From: Urechis unicinctus
Lineage: Eukaryota > Annelida > Polychaeta > Xenopneusta > Urechidae
Length of the DNA stretch: 64,000 bases
Direction: 5' to 3'
NCBI GenBank assembly: GCA_034190875.2
Contig: CM067348.1
Location: 6,101,482 to 6,165,481, forward strand
Shown here: positions 1-13,300 of the stretch, piece by piece
Layout: each line of letters begins with the position of its first letter
Numbering within the stretch: the first letter of the stretch is position 1
Translations under genes and position numbers: made by a program
Notes under the pieces: model-generated
Database searches by the model: none
The model's input: the letters and a program-made list of their open reading frames with translations, nothing else
Told to the model about the DNA's origin: nothing

Positions 1-762
1 ACACTTACACGAGCTATAATACAGATTCAAGTGATATGTTGCGCTTTTTGTTCACATGCAGTGTACATGAAACATTGGCATAAAGGTATTCAAATTATAT
101 CCTATATCACTTTATCCGATTGTAAGTCAATGCTGTGTCTTATATGACATTCCCATCGACATGTCTGCATCGTCACCACCGTCCACTGAATCACGACAAA
201 TCCATAATTAACGTGGTCTGCAGAAACAGGAATTGTATATCTATTCAATATGGATACGGAGGTTGTACCAGTGACACGCCATTTATAAGCGCGTTCGATA
301 AAAGATTATCAAACCAACTACAGTCTAATATTTGACCGAGCAAAATCATTACAGAATCTTTGTGGAACTTCCACTTGCTTAGCCACCGCATATAATGGTC
401 GGTTTGTAATGCCCGTTAATGTTTTCACATTATCTATCATTGATCATACTAATGAATCCATTAACGTTCGGCCTACACTTGAAGCACGAGACTCAAGCGC
501 AAACAACTCGGCCTACCTTTGATGCCATTAATAAACTTCATACGGAACAGAACGCTACCAGGTGCAATCCAAGTGGCACCTGCACGCCTAGATACCCGAG
601 CGTCTAATCTTGTTTGCCAGTAAAACCACAAGTGCCGTTCGGGAAGGCTGATTGATGATATGCTCCCCATTATACGAGGCATTTTATTTAAGATACAGTT
701 CTTCTGTGTCACTCGTTCCACGCATCCATCCATTCAGCGGCAATGAGTTAAAAGAGGGGAGA
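1..762. other. No recognisable gene; flank downstream of GPCR
   Basis: AT-rich sequence with only short open frames of the size expected by chance. I see no homology, long repeat or RNA gene. It lies just downstream of the minus-strand GPCR stop codon and may hold that gene's 3' untranslated region, but I could not pick a convincing polyadenylation signal. Confidence 0.4.
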
Positions 763-1994
763 TCACACCACAGTGGTTACTTCCCCAGCCGGATCTGTCG
801 TCATGCGTCCATTTCCATTCGTCTGCGTCGTCTGCTTAACAACGTTCTGCTTCTTTGGAATGCATTTACAGAGAATGATGACCAGTTGCTCTCTGAATAC
901 CCTGCCACTGACGGTGTAGAGAAAGAAGTTTATGACGAAACCCACAACATACAATGTACGCGTAATACTGGCAGCCATCCACATGGAGTCTGCGCGAAGG
1001 TCTAGGACAGCTTTGCGATCCAACTTGCCCAGCATAAAATGTACCAGCACTGGCATATAGGTCAAAATATAGGAGGTCGACACTAGAACAAGCATAACTG
1101 TAACTTGTTGGTTTCGATCGGCGCGCGTGACTCGGTGCTTCCACCAACTCGACGACTTCTGCAGAATTAGAAGAAGAATTGAGAGCGATTTGAGTAGACA
1201 CGTGGCGCCTCCGTCGGTCGTTCATGGCTTCAGGCTGATGCATCAATTTCAGAATGATACTGAGGTTGAAGGCGGCGATAAGGAACACCGGAACAATGCG
1301 AAAGATGCTTATTTCTGCGATGTAGAGGTCACTGAAGAGGTGCTCATGGGTGAGTGACATGGTACATGTCATGTCGATGGACACGCTGATAAACATGAGG
1401 TGGTACGGGAGAATGGTAACAGCGATGGCCACCAGTAAACCACAACACGCGTACTTGGACATGCGAGCGTTAGATAATGATTTAAATTTGACCGGTCGAT
1501 ACACTGCAAGAAGGCGTTCTGCCGTGAAGGCCAAGATGAGACAGGACGAATAATTGGCAGAAAAATCCATCAAATACTGAAGCAGTTTGCAGAAAAAGTC
1601 GTACTTATTAAAAAGATCAAGCGCACTGCTGGCAAACGTAAGACATCTCAATGAAGGTAGAACTCTTCGCCATAAATATGGCCACTAGGTAGGTGGAGTC
1701 CGACACAGCTAAAACCAACAGGAATATATTACAGGGCCCATTCCGCATCGCGGCTGACGAGAATACTAGTCCGGATAAAAAATTGCCAACCAGTCCCACG
1801 AAGACCAGTACAAATGTTAAACAGGCACATATTTTCTCGGTGTATCTGACGGCCAGTGACGCTGTTAATAGATCATAACAAACCCCACCGGGGGCAATAG
1901 TTATGGTCAGGTTGTCCAGATCCCCCAAGGAGATGTTCGAATTATTCAAGAAATTGTGGATCCGCTCCCAATTGTATTTGTGGCGCTCGTCCAT
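763..1994 (-). pseudogene. Class A (rhodopsin-type) orphan GPCR, interrupted by two frame changes
   Basis: This is a seven-transmembrane receptor of about 410 residues with no visible intron. The start is the ATG at 1994; the N-terminus has glycosylation sequons (NNS, NIS, NLT). TM1 (ICACLTFVLVFVGLVGNFLS) and TM2 (NIFLLVLAVSDSTYLVAIF) are in the first frame. TM3 with a DRY-equivalent ERLLAVYRP, TM4 and TM5 follow in a second frame, entered at about 1645-1665. TM6 (VTVMLVLVSTSYILTYMPVL) and TM7 (VVGFVINFFLYTVSG) are in a third frame, entered at about 1105-1135. The basic tail has a possible palmitoylated LCKC. Each break equals one extra base. The TM7 signature NFFLYTVSG in place of NPxxY is typical of lophotrochozoan peptide/FMRFamide-receptor-like orphans (family knowledge). 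It would act at the plasma membrane coupling to G proteins; the ligand is unknown. Whether the breaks are real pseudogenisation or assembly errors cannot be told here. Confidence 0.8.
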
Positions 1995-4900
1995 GGTGCT
2001 GAATCACACGTCGGCAAGGGAACTGATGTTCTCAATGTCAAGGTGACTGCAACAGATACACAGGTCAGTTATCATCATCGCATGCTCTGACAATATCCAT
2101 TGTGAACAAACGATAATCTTGATAATGCGGTCGATAAAGACAAGTCATGCGCGGAAAGAACTACAAACAATAGACCGGAAATCGACGTTCGCTAAGATTT
2201 GTGACGAATCCGCTCGGCGGAAATACGTCCGGTAAAAAACGGACATGTACCTTTGTCGCTCTGTGATAGTGCGTATTAACAGCGTTCATCATTACCCTCG
2301 TGATAACGAAGGAAAACCGCCTCCGAACCTGGATGACATTCGTTTATTCAAAGACAAATTGATCGGCATGTTAGAGACTCTAAAAGCATTACACCTGTCT
2401 GGTTACACATGTCGGCTTACACATGTCTGCTTACATCTGTCTGCTTACATCTATGTGGTTCGTGGATGATTAAATAAATAATAAAAACCATCAAGAGAAT
2501 CTGCAAGTCGGGCGCTTAGGTGTATCGTGCTTCCGATAATGGTTAACGGTCAGGAATATTTGAGACTATTTATCACAGAAAATAAGGTTGTCTGTCGAGA
2601 TGCTCAAGCTAGTGGTCTGTGCTGACCAGACGGCCATGAACACCTTGATGTAGGACCCATGATGAGTCTAACGGTCCAGTTTACCTTCGTCGTTGAATTA
2701 ATGGCGACTTGGCTGCCCCATTTTGTGCGCCTAGACATTGGGGAGTGTTGATTTAAGGAAACAATTTCCACTGTGACAAATAGAGACGACAGAGTAATGG
2801 GGTTTCGTTCCAAGTGGTATGTAGCAGTACAGGCCATAAGCTGACGTCGGGGACACTATAGTATATTTAATTTGGTCGAATATCCCGCAGGGTGTGCGTT
2901 ATAATGCACCGTGAGTCGATAAGTCTAATATGGAATCGAAATATTTGTGGCAATAAGTTCAACGAAACTTCCGAAAACAGTAGGATAATACTGGTGTCGT
3001 TCTGCAAAGCTAATGAAAGTCTCGCATGTTTGATAATAATGTTGCTGTGTTTATCGACTGAGCAGAGGTATACCCTCACACTTTGGCACAAACTAACACA
3101 TCTTCAAATAAACGCCTTCAGGGGGCGAGTATTCGTAACACGTCCCTATGCAAACTATATTTACTCAATGCTACGGAGGATATGTTGCACCCCGAGGCCC
3201 TAGGACGATTGAAAGAAGCTGGAAATTACGGAACATTAGAGGAGTAATATAGCGTGATTACCCATGCTCGACGCATTTATAATAAAGGAATGGTCGATGA
3301 AGAATGTTCCGTCAACAAATAAACAGCTTGCGAGCGAAACTGATGTGCGCTGCGTTCGTATTTGCACTGTGTCGTTAAGATGGCAGGGTTATGTAAATAC
3401 GCGATTTTCTGCCAACATATGCATTGTAATTACCGCCAATATTGTGCGCTAGATGTTAAGTTCGTCCTCCCGTTATCTCACAACTCATGAGCGTATAGCC
3501 ATAATTTGAGTACATCAAAGGCAATAATAAGATTCAACGGTAAAACATACCTACCGCGAGCGATTCAGTTGAAATGTGGCGATCATACCATGTCAAACGC
3601 AAAGCAGCCATTCATATTCGTCACCTCCTCGCGTGGAACAACAGAAAAGCGGAGGTTTACCTGTTTACTGTCCTTGTTGTACTCTTGTTGGCCACTCAGG
3701 TAATCACATTTGCTAAAGATGAGCCTTAACAGAATGTCCCGGTACGTGCCTAAGTGCTGCTGCAGCGCGCCCACGTTATCGCTCCAACAAGACGCTGCCG
3801 TTCGCAGCCCGCTTAACGACACCCACAGTTGAAGTCTCGGTAGAACCTGTCTAATAAGAGCCCGCAGTCAGGTTGGCAAGCCGGCCACTGTAGGAACTGT
3901 AGCTTGCCGCTGAGCGTCAGTCGCCCAATAACAGAAGTGACAGCTCATCGGGAAGGTAGGGGGCGTGGTTTATGCCGGACGTGGTCTATGGCTGCAACTG
4001 ATAAAGCCAGGTGGAAGCAGGCATCTTTGGCGTGGACACACTCTGCTTTCATTTCCAAGCAGAATCAGGATTTCTATGAATGTCGACGAATAACACATTT
4101 GACATATGTGAATTCGGGAGCGCGTTGGTCAGCGTAATGCATCGAGTAGGCAATACATATATTCTCCATATGGGAATCAAATGTCGAGCATCTGTACGCG
4201 GGCGAACCGCATTAAATTGCAACTATTCGATAGCGAAGGCCCTTCCTGATGTTTGTCAGCACGGACGTATTTCTCCTCCTACCCCGCCTCATTCATGCAA
4301 TAGGCAATACAGATTACGAACATTTCGAAGGATTGCCTCAGCCGGAAGGGGTTACGGCGCATTTGTGGCTAGTACTTTTCTACCCAGATGCACTGCTACC
4401 TAGCTTACTGCCTTTATGAACTCGTGGTAGTAAATACAGTTTGTAGAAACGTGAAAACGAGCGGTGGCATGACAGGTGTCGGCGCTAATTGTCACTGTAT
4501 CCTGTGTGCAAGCCAACTTACCCGCTAAGAAATGGGACACGCGCTGTTACGAGTCTCCAGGGCGGAGATTGTCAAGGGTGGGTGTAAATGGTCAGGCGAT
4601 GCAATCATAACGTATCTTCCCGCGATTAGTGTCTTGAGCAACTTGACATAATCACATTGCTAATCGGCTTGGCCAGTTGTCGTTGGTAACCGTTAACAGT
4701 ACGTCTTAGCGATTGTCATTGACGTACATTTTCTTTTAAGCTGTGATTCGTTCGCTGTGTAGCCGGATTGAATCTGCCCCTGCTATCGATATATCATTAA
4801 TTAGAGCATGCTTACTGTTCCTCTAATTCTGCCGCCTCACCAAGCAGGGTGGCACTAGAACGCGTATGCTGAATGCAAATATTGCCTGCATTTTAGGAGC

Positions 4901-6490
4901 AGTATTATCCGTTCTTTAGAGGGATTGAGCCTTTAGTTTTACCCATTAAACAGTCCTAAAGGGACTGTGTAAGTACAATGATATACGTCACACTCGAGGA
5001 TAAGCCGTCCAATCAGCTGCAGCGTTACATTACCGCCATGGTTAATCACCAGGGTGCCCATAAAAAGCCCTACCAGTCAGTCCACCGATCGACACCGCGT
5101 ACGAGCAGAACAAGACAGACACGATTAGGTCGTATATACACTGAAAAACAGGGAGTTAATTAACAGATTTTACTTATGCAGACAAGCGATGTTAATTATA
5201 TGATGAGACCATTAGACATGGGAATAGGCAAATTTCTACGAAATATTCGGGGCTTACGCAATATTAATGTATTTCCTTCACAGTAAATTCACGATACTCG
5301 TTGACCAAATGTTACGTCGTCCGATCTGAAAGTCATCATTTTGTAAGCAATAATACAATAAGCCAGCCATATGCATCATAAGCCACGGTGGAATGGGTCA
5401 TGTATCCACGGGGACAAATGGCCATGTCAGTGCGGGCTTGACGCTGCCGGTGATATATCGGCAATTGCCATATTCGGTGGCAAGCTTCAGGCTTTCAACG
5501 TCATATTTTTAACCGAATTATAGTAATTAACGCAGAAGCAATCGCCCTGTCATAATATCCGTAATTGACAAAAAGAGAAGAGATAGGTGATCGCTTCTAT
5601 TTCAGTACGTTGACATACTGTGGTAGAGTTAATGACGCGTGTGTAAACATGCCTGGCTGCACATGGGTCAGTCACGTAGGGTCAGCGGCCAAGCTGGTTA
5701 CTGAACAAGGCTGCAACATATATTGTTTAGCGAATTAGCATCGACGCGCGCCGCTAGCGGTGGCTCCATTGGACCCTCACCGAACGCAATTCTTAAGCCA
5801 AAAATTGGCAAGAGACTTTATGCTCCTATATTCCACCGACCACTACAATTGCTCACTTTGCATCTACCCTCCCCTATATTACCTCAACCATCGATGAAAT
5901 ATTCACGCATGTATCCTTGTTAATATTTAGCGGTGGTGATTTTGGCTGACATTGAGGGCTTGCAGAAAAGGAGGGGTTGGGAAGGTCATCGAGGACATGC
6001 ACGATTTATCCATACCTGGTAACAATCTTCAACTGGTTCCTGCATCTATGGCGTTTGTCGGACATCCCAGGCGGGATTAATCGCATCATACTTAAGGCGT
6101 TATCTGCCTGGTTCACCGTAGCCATCTGACATGCAATGTTATCAGACACTTGGAGCGCTCTTATAAACACAGCCAGATGGCCTGAACAATAATATCTGAA
6201 TTGGTGTATGGTCCCTGATGCAAAAACACTGGCCTAGCTTATACAGGTAACCTGCCATTGCACAGAGCACAAAGCCAACCGTAAATTACCAGCAGTACTT
6301 AATTCTATATCACCACGGCTACACCGATTTCTTGCTGGGGTCTATGTTTCTCATCTACACGACAGGTAATGAATGGAAATTGGTTGCATAGACAAACTGA
6401 AAGCTTTTGGTTCAGTATTATGAATTTTCAATTGAAAGAATTCGAAGCGAGCTCTAAATTTTCTCGCGACGCACCGGAAGTCAAACTTAG
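1995..6490. other. No recognisable gene
   Basis: Apart from a small 14-bp tandem repeat at 2397-2452, I see nothing supportable here. Open frames on both strands are up to about 110 codons, which is the length random AT-rich DNA gives in a window of this size, and none shows a domain or motif. Confidence 0.4.
2397..2452. repeat. 14-bp tandem repeat, four copies
   Basis: Four adjacent 14-bp units (2397-2410, 2411-2424, 2425-2438, 2439-2452) share the pattern GTCTGCTTACATCT; the last two are identical and the first two differ by a few bases. It is a short minisatellite with no apparent coding role. Confidence 0.8.
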
Positions 6491-6492
6491 GA

Positions 6493-6533
6493 GTTGACAA
6501 TGACAAGTCATTGAAAATGACCTGTCATTGACC
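6493..6533. repeat. Imperfect hairpin around GACAAGTCATT
   Basis: The arm GACAATGACAAGTCATT is followed, after three bases, by AATGACCTGTCATTGAC, its near-exact reverse complement. It sits at the left edge of a small repeat-rich block (6493-7330) and could be part of a non-autonomous element. Confidence 0.6.
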
Positions 6534-6566
6534 CTCAAACCTAAAGCACCTGCCGGGATAGCTGTT

Positions 6567-6650
6567 ATGGTGTCAACGACCGCGCTTGCTCCATTAATAA
6601 TAAAAGGTATGGTGTCAACGCCCTTGCTTCCTCCCTTAAAGGGACTGTTC
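6567..6650 (+). repeat. 42-bp tandem unit, two copies (block 1)
   Basis: Units starting ATGGTGTCAACG at 6567 and 6609 repeat with a 42-bp period and the shared body CTTGCT-CC-TTAATAATAAAAGGT. Three further copies lie about 630 bp to the right (7221-7330), so the unit belongs to a dispersed minisatellite rather than a single local duplication. Confidence 0.75.
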
Positions 6651-6669
6651 AGCCCCATATTTGGAACGA

Positions 6670-6696
6670 GGTTGCCTAGCAAGCTGCTTGGCAACC
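6670..6696. repeat. 27-bp near-perfect palindrome
   Basis: GGTTGCCTAGCA and TGCTTGGCAACC are reverse complements at 11 of 12 positions around a 3-base loop. Inverted copies of the preceding TATGGGGCTGAACA motif occur at 6636-6662 and 7189-7213, so this hairpin lies inside a rearranged small repeat. Confidence 0.75.
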
Positions 6697-7188
6697 GCAC
6701 CTTGGAAACCAAAAGTTGTAAGTTTTCAGACTTTCAGTCGCTACGAGGCGTTGTGGTCTCAGAAAATAGATCCTTACTTCGGATGTTGCCATTTATGTTG
6801 TCGGACATTACCCTTCCCGTTTCTCGGTCTAATGTGCGCGCAAAGATGCCCACAACTTGAATGAGTGAAGATATGATGAAATCTACATAATGTGACCAAA
6901 GCGGAAGCATACACATCGATAGCGAGGTAAATTCAGAGCGCTTATGATTTACAGCTAACATTCGTGTGGTTCATGGTTTTAGGGAGGCACCGTTGTCGAT
7001 GGAACGACATAACTGAATAAAACAGATTTCCACATAGATCATGAATATTTCCAGTCACAAAATAATGTTAAAAACTTATCAACATAATTTTCCATCATGT
7101 AAACTTTGCGGCACAAATTAGAAGATGGCATTACTTACGTCTGCGTTAACGTAGTAATGTAATTACGAAATGATCCCTGGTTGCCTTT

Positions 7189-7330
7189 TATGGGGCTGAA
7201 CAATCTCTTTAATATGGGGTACGGTGTCGACGCCCTCGCTTGCTCGTTTTACAATAAAAGGTACGGTGTCAACGCCCTTGCTTGCTCCTTTAATAATAAA
7301 AAGGGATGGTGTTACGCCCTAGTTTGGAGT
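7189..7330 (+). repeat. 42-bp tandem unit, three copies (block 2)
   Basis: Units begin at about 7221, 7263 and 7306 (ACGGTGTCGACG, ACGGTGTCAACG, ATGGTGTTACG) and match the block at 6567-6650. They are preceded at 7189-7213 by TATGGGGCTGAACA, which is present inverted just right of block 1. The arrangement suggests two relics of one repeat family. Confidence 0.7.
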
Positions 7331-10300
7331 GGTACATGGCCAAAGCTGCCAAATCCACTCTAATTTAAATAAACAACAACAACCCTCGCTTAGTCATTTT
7401 AAGAGCTTGGCTCTGGCGAAATACATATATTTCCCCTGCAGCCAGAATGTTTTCCATTATTTTTAATCGTTGGTTGGCGGTGATATTGATTTATGCGGCA
7501 TGCTGCTCCACGTAGCCAAACGTTTCGCTCAGAATTATATTGACGAGATAGAGATTTATTGGATATTGCTTACATAATCTGCAATCTGGTAGTGGAAGCA
7601 AAGAATTTATAAGTGCGTAAAGAGGGCTCACTTTGAGTGGCTCTGTGGTGATCGCTTCCCTAAATATAATACTCTGTAATCGTAAAGTGGTGCTACCGTT
7701 ACACAAACAGAAGCACATATCAATAATGGGCTGATGTCACTGCAATTGATGGGAGTGGGGAAAACGTCGTTTTGCAGAGCTTTTCCGCTACCAAAATATG
7801 TCGCACAATAGGCTTGAAAATAGCGAAAATAACTAAATTGAACAGAATATTCCACGTGGTTCTAGGAGAAGCGATGACAAGACGTTATGACAAAACGCTT
7901 TGGTTCGCAGGTTGTCTTCACATATTTCCTCGGACAGACGGCATGAGTGAGCGCTGTAGCTATAACCCCTTTGGAGGAAGCATGATCAATAATATTGGGG
8001 TCAGAAGTGTAGCAATCCCGCGTCGGTGCCTATTCCTAGAAGTGTCCAAAGTTCGTCATGGGGGCGGGAACGGCGCTCAATCAGATCAAAACTATATGCA
8101 TGAATTTTATAACTGAACACTTAATTGTCGAATAATAGGAAGGTATAGACTCTTGACGGGTAATTGTTGCTTAAACTTGCTCGATTACCACGGAAGCAGC
8201 AACATGCTACAGAGTCATATCATGCTTTGCTGCTATTGACAATAATGAAACCGCGCAAGTTTGAAGCTGCCCAAACATATAATTAAGACACTGAACAGGT
8301 AGCATAATATGATCGCATTGTCTCAGATGGCACATATGTAACAATGTCGATTCCATATTATCTCTATGCATTGAATGGTTACTAATGCGATATAGGATGA
8401 TAACGAGCGGTTCCAAAGGCATGCTAGTTATGGTTATGATAATCTAATATCACCCTGTGGCCCAACAGGGTGATACGTGCGGGCTTGATAGGTAATTAAT
8501 GTCTAATTGACTATTTTCACATCACTTCTAAATACTTACATGGGGTATAGATCTAGTAGCCTAAAATAAGGATGAATATCGAATATATGAGCATATAATT
8601 ACTACTTTTCACACTGTTGGTGGTATGTACATCTGATTTCTATCCTCTGCCGCCGCCGACCACACTTTCAATCACATCGCTTGACCTACGTGATGTAGAT
8701 ATTGTAACACAAAACATAGTCACACATCTGACATTGAGCGCCTCTCGTCTTGCTGCTGTCAATTGGTGCGGTTTTAGTGTAAGCACTATCCAATTTGAAT
8801 ACTAATTCTTTGCACAAAACGTTCGTTCTAATCAGACCATTATCTTTGAAAATGAAACAATGAGCAACTAAACTAGTGGGCGTCAGAGCTGCACATTATA
8901 CATGAGCTAATTTGTATCCAGAATCACCATCAAAAATCTAGTTACTAAATTTATGTGTGTAACATGAAAAATTAACATCATTTTGCTGCCAGAAACAAAT
9001 CCAGCTTTCATATTGTATGATTAAAGTCAACACCCTTATACATAACGCAATAGACTGGCGCTTTGCCACTTCGCCAGGTTATTGCAGGGCAATATTTGAC
9101 TAAGTAGCATATCGGGATATATGGTGCATATAATACATGTAGCTTTGTACTCGGCGTCACGTTGCACATTGACTCTAACAGACAACGTATTTCCATCAAA
9201 TGAACGTGGTGTTGAAGAGAAAATTACTGTTGCCGGGCCAATCGGAAGCTCTTCGCCCACGCCCATGTTTGGTAAATATGGCCTGTCTGTGCATAATAGG
9301 CTATCGTCAATTAAAGGACGGGCTGTAATTAAGAGACTCATTTGGCTGTGTATTATATCCCGAGTGCCTTTTCGACTATAAAAAGTACCTTTCGTAGTAA
9401 ATAAATTAATAACCGGTTCCACGCCTGTATTATCTGTTAGATTCACGAGGGTCACCGAGGGGTTTACTTAGTATGGTACACAATCGGATTTATTTAACTA
9501 TGAATAAACAACGAAACGCATTGATATCTAACGAGCAATGCGATTTTTATGGCGTAACATTGACAATCAGTCAACAGTCATACAACCGAGCAGGCGGGCG
9601 GAGGGTAGCATTTAACTCTATGTGCAATTATGCAGTTTTTAAAATTCAAGTAGAGAGACGCAGCCAAAACGCAATTGCTTCGATACAATTCATACGTCAG
9701 ATGGGAAAAGTTAACACAGCTTTCAGACCAGCACATAAGTGTCACACTAAGGGTTAAAGCCTTTGTAAACTTATCAAGGAAATGGCCGTTATCTAAGTAT
9801 CTGTTAATGCTTCCTTTCATGAGATTATGCAGAAACAAGCGTCAGCATGGCACGTAAGGTTTCTTACTCTATCCCGTAGTATCAATATCGTGACAAATAT
9901 ATTGTGACTTGACGTCGCTTATAGGAACTAAATGTGTCCATATATGCTTTAACATGTTCATATAAAGCACTTAATTGATTGGTCTTAATCAGACCATGCG
10001 ACCGAACACTATAATGTTGCGAATTCATTGGGACGTATAATGTGTCTGCGATTAACAGTGAAACAATTGAATTTGTTAATTTGACATGTGGTCGTTTCCA
10101 TACGGCGACTATTGTTACAGGTTCAAGCATCTGGTTTGATATACGTAATACTGACACTGCTTTGCCTTATGGGGTATATTTGTGTATCGTAACATGAGTT
10201 ATTATAAGTGCTGTGGCATGGGTATTCAACATGTTTAACTTGGCTATAGGGTTCACAATAGAGCAGCGACATATTCAGTTGGATGAAAACACAGCTTTCA

Positions 10301-13300
10301 CTGGCCTAGTTTTACTAAGCTCTTCTAGGCTGTATATAGAGCTTCTTGTCTTAGAGCCACGGATGATTAGCATGGACGCTCACGCTACTATAACAAACCG
10401 AACTTATATAGTCCTACAATTAACGCCGGATACACAGTCACGTAATACCGATGTTACATCCCAGAAGATTTACTAGTTAATTTCACCGCTTGGCGACCTA
10501 GCGTTTGCTATTGTGGCTTGTTAGCGGGGTAGCAGCGCAAGTGCTTTCTGCGTCTGGCCTTTAATTACAAAATCATTCATGGAAGGGAACGATAGAACGA
10601 ATAATATGTCGTTTAATCGGGCGACGAGAATAATACTTCCTTATATCGCTACTCAGGTTATATCATCTCTGGAGAAGAATTCGGTTATCGTGAAAGCAAT
10701 TTTCGTCGCGAAATAGTAACGAAGATTTTATATAGAGAATTGTAGGGTTGCGTTTTTGCCAAACAAATTCATTCGTACCTAACCAGGATAATCTCGCCTA
10801 TAATGTCACTAGAGAACGCAGCCGAAAATGACCCTACGGTGATTCAGGGTAGATGGCCAACTGTTAAATGCATGCTTACAAAAATGAGCAGTTGATCATG
10901 GCATAACAGCAGCATGTACATCACACTGACAACACGCCGTCTTACAAATTTATTTTCAGAAAATGCAGCATTCGGACAGATGGTTTGTGAAGGCGAACTA
11001 TCAGTTTCTATAAGACCGGCTGTTGAAAATGCTCTCCTGAAGCGCCACTTGCCGCCGCCGGCACGCTCAGGTAGAATGTAGCAAGTTTCGCAAAATCATG
11101 ATGTTTGTCCTTATTTGTTTACTACCACACCTGAGTTTACCGGAGAGCGGAATGGCATTTTTGAGCATGTAGTGATCGACTGCTTATTTACCTGTTGTGA
11201 TTTGCCTCTTTGGTACTTTTACCTATGTAACACGGTAACACTCCCATGATGTCGAAACGACAAATGTTTTTAGTCAATCGTCTCTTGTACTTGTATTGCA
11301 TTTTAGCCGGACCCATGTACAATCGACGGACAATAGTCTGTTGTTGATTACTGATGTTTATTGCAGTAGAACACTATAGGTAGCATAGTGACTAAATCGT
11401 TGATAAACACCGTGAAAACTGTAATAACAACAAATAGGACATTAAGTATACAGTAAACACTACTCAAGCGAGTAAACATAATAGCTGTATGTCATCTTAA
11501 GATATAAGTCTACCATGCTCATCTGAGTTATCCTTTGTGCATTAAATACACACGCACTTGGTTAACATAATGCAGTTAGGACTGTAATATCATGTCCTAG
11601 ACATACAAGTCTTAAGCATAATAATCTTACTATTTACTCGTAATGGTAGTAATAGATAAACTGACATGGATTCACAGATATACGTTTCATAACATACAGA
11701 ACGTACACATGGATATGAATGATAAACTTAAATACTACTCGTATGACAGTATTAATTCTTCTTACATACACAATATCAGGCCTGTAATAACACCAGCAGT
11801 ATAAACGATAAATGAACACCATGAGGGATCACTGATCTCGGACAAGCTTTGGACCTTATATGTGATATACAACACATCCAATCATAAATGAGGTGTCTAC
11901 ATAATCCTGGGCATACATCAATTTCATTAGACATACCTTATTGCGCCATACACACGTCTGGATGATCATATTTCTTGCCTTTCTTGTCAGACATCAGAAA
12001 ACTCTGTTAACATTTTGCCACCAAAACATGCCTCTTCACTTACAGGTCTAACATATCCATACTCAACATGCCAGGCATCCCTAAGTCGAACTAAAATACA
12101 TTCACTGACAGTTGCAACCGTTCAAATACAATTAAATAAAGGATATATAAATAAACTGTTATTAACAGACATATAATCCATCTTTTATATTGTGGCACTT
12201 GCAGGGACTATGTTGTTGGGTGCAGAATCACCTGGTCTGCAGTAAACAACCATCCCAAACGACCCCGACCATAGCCTTTGGGGTTGTCTTGGGTGTTTTA
12301 TTTGTCCCACAGGTGGCAGCAGTTTATGGGCAGGTTTGATCACCTTTACATACATCCTTCATTTTTTGGCACTTCTTCCACGCCAACTTCGTCGTCCATT
12401 ACGGCAGTAGCGGTTGCAGTGTTGGCCGTTGATTCATCCTGTTGAGCTATTCAGGACTTTTCTCCGTGGCGCCTCAGATATGAATGGCATTCCTTTCATT
12501 GTCGGGTTGGGAACTGCTGACAACTTCATTGCCTTCATTTTCTTCGTCCAGTCGCTTTTCAACATACTCACGGAAGAGTTTGCAATGTTACGAATGAATG
12601 ACAGGCTATTGTTCGGAGGTTTGGTAATGTAAGAGAGCAGGTTCATTAACAACCGCGTATGGCGAAGAAATCGTGCAGTGCGTTTCACCGCATATCGCTT
12701 TTGAGTTCTTGTTGAGTTTATCGAGAGGCTCTTACGCCGCAGCCTGAAACTAGAATTCGGCATAAGGATTCAAGTTTCGCCTTGGCTTCTTCAGGCTGTA
12801 CATTAGGACGGTGATTGCGGTTTTTTATTAACAAATTACGGACTTTACAGTATAAAAATGATATAACGGTCTTCTGTCACCGCTTCTGCCAGGCTTCGAT
12901 CCCATATACATCGAGCCGTACATAGAGCGCCGGCAAAGTTTCGGCATTCGTACGTCTCTAATACTGAGTAAAGAGATCATTCATATAACTTGATTACGAA
13001 CGTTTGGGGCGGCACTTGGCTAGCCAGTTATTTCTATCGAATACTCGAATAGTGCATCGTTATACGAATGTTCGAATATGCGAATGTATCCAACGAAAAA
13101 CAATGTGTTAACCAGAATGTATTTGCGGTCGACTGTTAACGAACATTTGCACGGCACCAATCGGTCTGTTTGCCTTAACTTCCCGCCACAACAGGTTCGT
13201 ATGTGGCCATGTTTGAGAATCTTTGCAGATATAGCCATCATCCTACAATTCAAATGAGCCGTCGGGCGTTGACCTACATGGTAATATCAAAGACGCAGTA

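Noticed and set aside
2397..2452. Possible CRISPR-like array from short direct repeats
   Set aside because: Units are contiguous with no spacers and the DNA is eukaryotic.
9036..9455. 139-codon minus-strand open frame
   Set aside because: About one frame of this length is expected by chance in six frames of 64 kb at this base composition, and it shows no motif, membrane segment or repeat.
12434..12763. Basic 109-codon minus-strand frame and acidic neighbouring frames, considered as a transposase piece
   Set aside because: No recognisable catalytic or DNA-binding motif; alternative frames look equally plausible.
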